Of a stretch of 64,000 nucleotides of DNA, positions 59,815 to 64,000 are shown in pieces. The translations under genes were made by a program, and so were the position numbers. Below the pieces are notes generated by a model, which saw only the letters and a program-made list of their open reading frames with translations, made no database searches and was not told the DNA's origin. Every line of letters starts with the position of its first letter. Position 1 is the stretch's first letter. The DNA lies in the NCBI GenBank assembly GCA_905221605.1, contig CAJNDS010002085.1, positions 126,001 to 190,000 on the forward strand, read 5' to 3'. This stretch comes from Symbiodinium natans. Its lineage: Eukaryota; Sar; Dinophyceae; Suessiales; Symbiodiniaceae.

Positions 59815-59979
59815 CTGATTAGGGTTTAGGGTTTAGGGTTTAGGGTTTGGGATTTAGGGTTTAGGTTTTAGGATTTAGGGTTTTTGGGGTGTAGGGTAGG
59901 GGGTTGCGGGATTCGGGTTTGGAGGATTAGGGCTTAGGGTAGGGGAGGTTTAGGATGCCAACTCGAAGTCTATAGTGAT

Positions 59980-60112
59980 ACTTGGAGGTTCATGGGCAGT
60001 TAGAAGTGGGATGACAAGTACAGGAACGATAACTACGACTGGTTATAACCTTATTTAAGGCACCTATTTATAACCCTCCCTACGTATAACTACCCATGAA
60101 CCTTCAGGTAGA
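59980..60112. mobile_element. Element F, complete copy
   Basis: CTTGGAGGTTCATGGGCAGTTA...TAACTACCCATGAACCTTCAGG. Confidence 0.8.
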
Positions 60113-60114
60113 TG

Positions 60115-60600
60115 ACAAAGGACAGGAGACAGACCGCGTGAGGCCAAAAGACACGTTCATCTTCCTATCTGCTCTCCACAAGAGGCAAGAAAGAAATAAA
60201 CTCATGCTTCTTTGAGTGCTCTCATCTTTTACTCAGAGCAAAGAACCCCTTTACACTTCTTGATGCACATTAAGACTTGTACCTTGTCTGAACCTTTGGA
60301 TCAGTCAACAGAGGCACGGCCACCTTTTCCTGAGCAAAAGGAATTACTTCCGTTTGTTGACCTCTCCTGCTGCCTTAATGGTGAGAAACCTTTCCTGGTG
60401 CACAAGATCAGATTTCACGGAGACGTAAACGAAGCCCTTCTTGGGGAAGTTCAGATGAATTAGCTTCTTCTGTTCTCTTGATCGGGAATAAGCGCATCCC
60501 GGTTCCTCAAACTAACCCCCCCCCCCCCCCCGTCCCCCTCTGGGCGGCCCCCACCCTCCCAGAAAGACGGGAGCAAAATCTACAGTTATCCCCTAAACAT
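60115..60600. other. Unique stretch with overlapping open frames
   Basis: A plus ORF of 83 codons (60212-60463) and a minus frame (LIHLNFPKKGFVYVSVKSDL) overlap. Neither has clear splice sites. Confidence 0.35.
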
Positions 60601-60621
60601 CCAAAACCCTAAACCCTAAAC

Positions 60622-60754
60622 CCGAAACCGGGCATAGGTTTCCCATAGCCAAGTCTGTGAGCCAGGCGGGAGGACAATAGCCCAGAACATCGCCAGGTGC
60701 TCGGAACACAAGGCATCCTAGGCGGCAGGTTCGGTGTTTGTACCAACCGTCTAG
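60622..60754 (-). CDS. Candidate exon, 43 codons
   Basis: Minus: CTTGCTGTCTTCAG precedes RRLVQTPNLPPRMPCVPSTW and RCSGLLSSRLAHRLGYGKPM, ending TTCGG|GTTTAGGG. Confidence 0.5.
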
Positions 60755-61248
60755 CTGAAGACAGCAAGGTTCCAGCGCAGGGAGGAGAAGTTAGGTGTGT
60801 TTCGAGAAGTCTTATAGAAAAGCTACACTCATCGAGTTCCTCATGCGCTGTTTGAAGACATTCTTAAGTCGGGTTCGGAAGATAGTCCAAGTCATGCTAC
60901 GTGCTACCCCCCCCCCCCCCCGCCTGCACCCCATCCTCCCCAGCCCCCCGTCCCACTGCCCCCGCCCAACCACACCTGTGTTGAGGTGGGGCACCAATCT
61001 CAGGCGAATAATGAAGTCTAGGAGGTAGCAGCTCAGGGAAAGATGGTGGCCCTAATCCCTCAAGAAACTTGTTGGCCTCAGTAGATTGGGTATTTTGGTA
61101 GTTTCCATCTCAACTAGACAGGCATTTTGAGGGGTAGCACGAATACTTCCAGAGCTCTTGAGCCTCCTGTGTTACAGGGTTTAGGGTTTAGGATTTTAGG
61201 GTTTAGGGTTTAGGGGGGCACTATAGGGATTGTTATCTAGCCCTTTTG

Positions 61249-61283
61249 CATACTGGGCTTCGGACAATCTTGCCAGCTTCATT
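61249..61283 (-). CDS. Candidate mini-exon, paralogue of 42640-42684
   Basis: Minus: CGAATGAAG precedes LARLSEAQYAKG. The DNA (TTGCCAGCTTCA, ACTGGGCT.CG) matches the 42.6 kb island at both codon and flank level. Confidence 0.4.
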
Positions 61284-61428
61284 CGTGGTAAAGGACAGAC
61301 CCCGCAAGCTCTGAAACCCGAACACGTAAACCCTAGACCCTTTTTGGAACCGGGCCTGATGACTGTGTCAGCCCTACACCCTAAACCCTAAACCCTAAAC
61401 CCTAAACCCTAAACCCCTTTTCCCCCAG

Positions 61429-61530
61429 GTCAACTCCTCGAATGCAACTCATACCTCGGTCTGGGCCCTGGGCTCGCTGCTCCCAGATAGGAGTGCCCTG
61501 ATGCAGCACGCTACAAACCGTACTCTTAGG
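61429..61530. CDS. Candidate exon, strand unresolved
   Basis: Plus: CCCCTTTTCCCCCAG precedes VNSSNATHTSVWALGSLLPD and RSALMQHATNRTLR, ending CTTAGG|GTTTAAGG (34 codons, phase 0/0). Minus: STVCSVLHQGTPIWEQRAQG ends CCGAG|GTATGAG. Confidence 0.5.
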
Positions 61531-61539
61531 GTTTAAGGT

Positions 61540-61630
61540 TTAGGGTTTGGGGTTTAGGGTTTGGGGTTTAGGGTTTGGGGTTTAGGGTTTGGGGTTTAGG
61601 GTGGGGGTTTGGGGTTTGGGGTTTGGGGTT
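61540..61630 (+). repeat. Alternating TTTGGGG/TTTAGGG array
   Basis: Regular 14 bp period from strict alternation of two heptamers. Confidence 0.9.
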
Positions 61631-61666
61631 AAAGCACCCTCCAAACTGTACTTGTCCAGTTACCTA

Positions 61667-61766
61667 CTAGACCCAAGAGTAACCTATCTTTAGTCTACAG
61701 GGACTTATTAGGGAACCCAGCCAAAGCCCCCAAAAAAAGGGAATCAGGGCCTACCTTGGGTCCTAG
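61667..61766. mobile_element. Element D, complete copy with target-site duplication
   Basis: CTAGACCCAAGAGTAACC...CTACCTTGGGTCCTAG, flanked by CCTA on both sides, as for 4011-4123. Confidence 0.85.
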
Positions 61767-61849
61767 CCTAGGGGTTAGGGCTGATAAAGGTTAAGCCTTG
61801 TGTGGATTCAAAACACCCTAAACCCTAAACCCTAAACCCTAAACAGGGC

Positions 61850-62460
61850 CCACGGTGTACAAAAAACCGACCGCAAGCTCAAAGCTATGCAAAAACCACT
61901 ACATCGCTAGCAGGGTAGAAGGTTCTAAGTCGGGTGGTAAAGAATGCAGGGAGCTATAAGCTATAACCTTGCATATGTATATATATATATATATATATTT
62001 TTTTTACGTGTATGCATTTATGCATTTCTGTTAAATTATGATATAACAATATACTCTCCATGTACAAGTTGCCATGTCGGTTTACAACTTGTCGAGTAGG
62101 GCAGAGGGCTTGGAAAGTCAGAGGTAAGCGCTTAGCCTTTGGGAAGTCCGAGCAAGTAGGGATTGGGATGTCAGGGCCGAGGGCATAGAGTTTTAATCAA
62201 CACTGAGCCCTAAAGCTTCATTATCTTTCAACCCCTCTTTTGGAGCAAATCCTTTCGGGGATTTGGGGCCTCAGTCCCTAAGCCCTAGCCCCAGCTGTAG
62301 GTGCCAGGAATTTAGGATTCAAACCCAAGACCCCGGGACCCTAGAACCCTAACCCTAAGCCCTAAGGCGTTGAGTCTTAAAGTTAAGCAAGCCAAGTGCG
62401 GCGTTCTGGTCTCGGCCCCGAAAACCCTAAACCCTAAACCCTAAGCCCCGAAACCCTACG
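61850..62460. other. No gene seen
   Basis: Unique DNA with a (TA)n run at about 61976-62000 and a few degenerate CCCTAAA units. Confidence 0.5.
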
Positions 62461-62465
62461 AAAGC

Positions 62466-62528
62466 CTGTGACTCCGCGCCTCGTCAGCCGTGCCGATCAC
62501 GCGCCAAGCGGCTCGCCAGGTGTGCTCC
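62466..62528 (-). CDS. Candidate exon
   Basis: Minus: CTATAAGGAG precedes HTWRAAWRVIGTADEARSH, with CACAG|GC (GC donor) or a later GT. Plus is also open. Confidence 0.4.
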
Positions 62529-62542
62529 TTATAGCAGTTATC

Positions 62543-62600
62543 TACCGTTGTCTTAAGAACCCCCCCCCCCCCCCCAGAAAAAAACAGCATTGTGGTGTTT
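62543..62600. mobile_element. Element A, left part
   Basis: CTACCGTTGTCTTAAGAACC followed by C16. Confidence 0.5.
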
Positions 62601-62640
62601 ATGGGGCTTATATAGCTCCCCCCGCGCCCACCCACCCTCT

Positions 62641-62718
62641 CCCAAGCACGATGAACAGAAGAGGTTGTCGAAAACTTGGAAGATGTCAGCTGGTTTGTGA
62701 AGTTGCTTGGTGTTCAGA
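62641..62718. CDS. Candidate exon, strand unresolved
   Basis: Plus: CACCCACCCTCTCCCAAG precedes HDEQKRLSKTWKMSAGL and TGA. Minus: QLHKPADIFQVFDNLFCSSC is open. Confidence 0.4.
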
Positions 62719-62883
62719 AAAGGTGCTTTTGTAGTGCCTTTCTGGCTCTCCAGACCAAACCCAGAAACACAACTTGAAAACCTGACGCCCCACTGTTGCT
62801 AACCGCGAACCTCAACTCAACCAGGGCAACCTCGCCCCAAACCAAACCCTAAACCCTAAACCCTAAACCCCTCAACCCTAAAC

Positions 62884-62964
62884 CGCTCGAACTGTTGCCC
62901 CATCTTGCCGGCCCGTTGCGGCCGCTGCCACGCCCAGAACGATGTCGGGCAACCCGGACCTTAG
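62884..62964 (-). CDS. Candidate exon bounded by arrays, 27 codons
   Basis: Minus: CACTTTTGTGGAG precedes LRSGLPDIVLGVAAAATGRQ and DGATVRA, ending GAGCG|GTTTAGGG. A short plus ORF MSGNPDLSSTKVPQR also ends at an array edge. Confidence 0.5.
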
Positions 62965-63049
62965 CTCCACAAAAGTGCCCCAGAGGGTTTAGGGTTTAGG
63001 GCTTAGGTTTAGGGTTTAAGGTTTACGGCTTAGAGTTAACCCAGAACCC

Positions 63050-63450
63050 TATCTTTAGTGCAGCTTTTGGTACCCAACTCCATATCGTGATGCCAGTATA
63101 ACCTGGGCCGCCCCATCATGGCTCCAGCACGCTTGCAAAAAGCGCAGGGCAGTCAAGGTTGGAAGTCAAATTGCCCGGACAGCTTTTAAAGGACTTACTT
63201 ACGAGCAGTCCCATCATAAGAAGGTAGGACGACCGTAGGAGGCATATCTAGGCTTTGTATCTGAAGTAGGGTTTAGATTTCTTGTACCCCCCAAAAAGGA
63301 CACCCAAGGTACACACTCACCAATATTAAAGAGGAACCTTATATACACTCACCAAGAACAGTAAGTTAAACCCTGCTTCATACAGGGTAGTAGGACTGTA
63401 AGGATGCTAGGGGTCCCTCATGGTGCCCTGGACCCTTAACTAAACCCGTT
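63050..63450. other. No gene seen
   Basis: Unique sequence with a direct repeat of TATACACTCACCAA.A (about 63310 and 63352). No convincing frame. Confidence 0.4.
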
Positions 63451-63452
63451 TG

Positions 63453-63550
63453 CCCCTAAAACCCTAAAACCCTAAAACCCTAAAACCCTAAACCCTAAAA
63501 CCCTAAAACCCTAAAACCCTAAAACCCTAAAACCCTAAACCCTAAACCCT
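63453..63550 (-). repeat. Octamer array (CCCTAAAA)n
   Basis: About ten CCCTAAAA units with a few CCCTAAA. TTTTAGGG is the Chlamydomonas-type telomere unit, so this is a distinct variant block. Confidence 0.95.
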
Positions 63551-63571
63551 CAGGGTGTTCCCGTGGGTTAC

Positions 63572-63645
63572 CTGAGATGCCCGCGGGTGCATGCATGAAG
63601 GCGCGCAGCCGGCCTTGGCCAGAGGGCAGCAGGGGCTTGTAGGCC
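63572..63645 (-). CDS. Candidate exon
   Basis: Minus: TAAAGGATCAG precedes AYKPLLPSGQGRLRAFMHAP and AGIS, ending TCTCAG|GTAACC. Splice sites match consensus on both sides. Confidence 0.55.
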
Positions 63646-63955
63646 CTGATCCTTTAAACGTTAACGATTTAGGCAGGGTTTGGGTTTAGGGTTTCGGGTT
63701 TCGGGTTTGTGGCTGGCTCTAATTCGGTATTAGGGTCGGGTTTAACTAGGGCTTCGGGTTTAGGGTTTGATTAGGGTCTATGGGTGAGGGTTTAATTCGG
63801 GTTTATGCATTATGGGTTGGGGTCTATGGTTCAGCGTTCAGGGATTCGGGTTCGGGGGCCTAAAAGGGGAACCCGAGTTTATAACCCAGGCTCCGGAACC
63901 CCAAGCCCCATATTTGTGAACGACCCAGCATGCCCTGCCAAACCCTAAGCCCTAA

Positions 63956-64000
63956 GCCCTGAACCTAACCCTAAACCCTAAACCCTAAACCCTAAACCCT
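63956..64000 (-). repeat. Telomere-like array (CCCTAAA)n, runs out of window
   Basis: Six units continuing past the right edge. Confidence 0.95.

Overview
This is a eukaryotic nuclear window, most likely from a dinoflagellate or another alga with plant-type telomere repeats. I see no operons, ribosome binding sites, tRNA, rRNA or CRISPR. Its dominant signature is the heptamer TTTAGGG/CCCTAAA and one-base variants, scattered in well over a hundred short arrays on both strands, with mid-range GC, long poly-G/poly-C tracts, and many dispersed ~100 bp inverted-repeat elements. The taxon call is inference: TTTAGGG is also the telomere repeat of plants and other algae.

Two genes are recognisable as uninterrupted ORFs, both on the minus strand. 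One is a BTB/POZ-domain protein at 3.35-3.97 kb, possibly with a second exon at 2.83-3.09 kb. The other is a TenA/thiaminase-2-like protein with an N-terminal signal sequence and a C-terminal membrane segment at 17.09-17.93 kb.

The rest of the coding potential sits in about 65 short islands (40-150 bp, a few longer). They typically lie with CCCTAAA arrays on their left and TTTAGGG arrays on their right. In many of them an open frame starts just after an AG and ends at GT, and that GT is often the first GT of a GTTTAGGG array. I interpret these as exons whose introns begin with TTTAGGG repeats and end with CCCTAAA repeats. Because this arrangement is palindromic, and because the antisense frame is often open too, strand calls for individual islands are uncertain. 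Most favour minus, especially 36-42, 45-48, 50-52 and 57-64 kb. I could not name the products.

The introns and intergenic DNA are filled with at least twelve families of short inverted-repeat elements (named A to N here), several with 4 bp target-site duplications and one clear nested insertion. There are also microsatellites that have expanded inside elements, a 289 bp tandem duplication at 37.7-38.3 kb, and an AT-rich ~310 bp satellite at 48.5-49.8 kb that contains no telomere-like repeats.

The exon, intron and strand models are proposals from sequence alone. RNA-seq, spliced-leader reads or protein homology would decide them.
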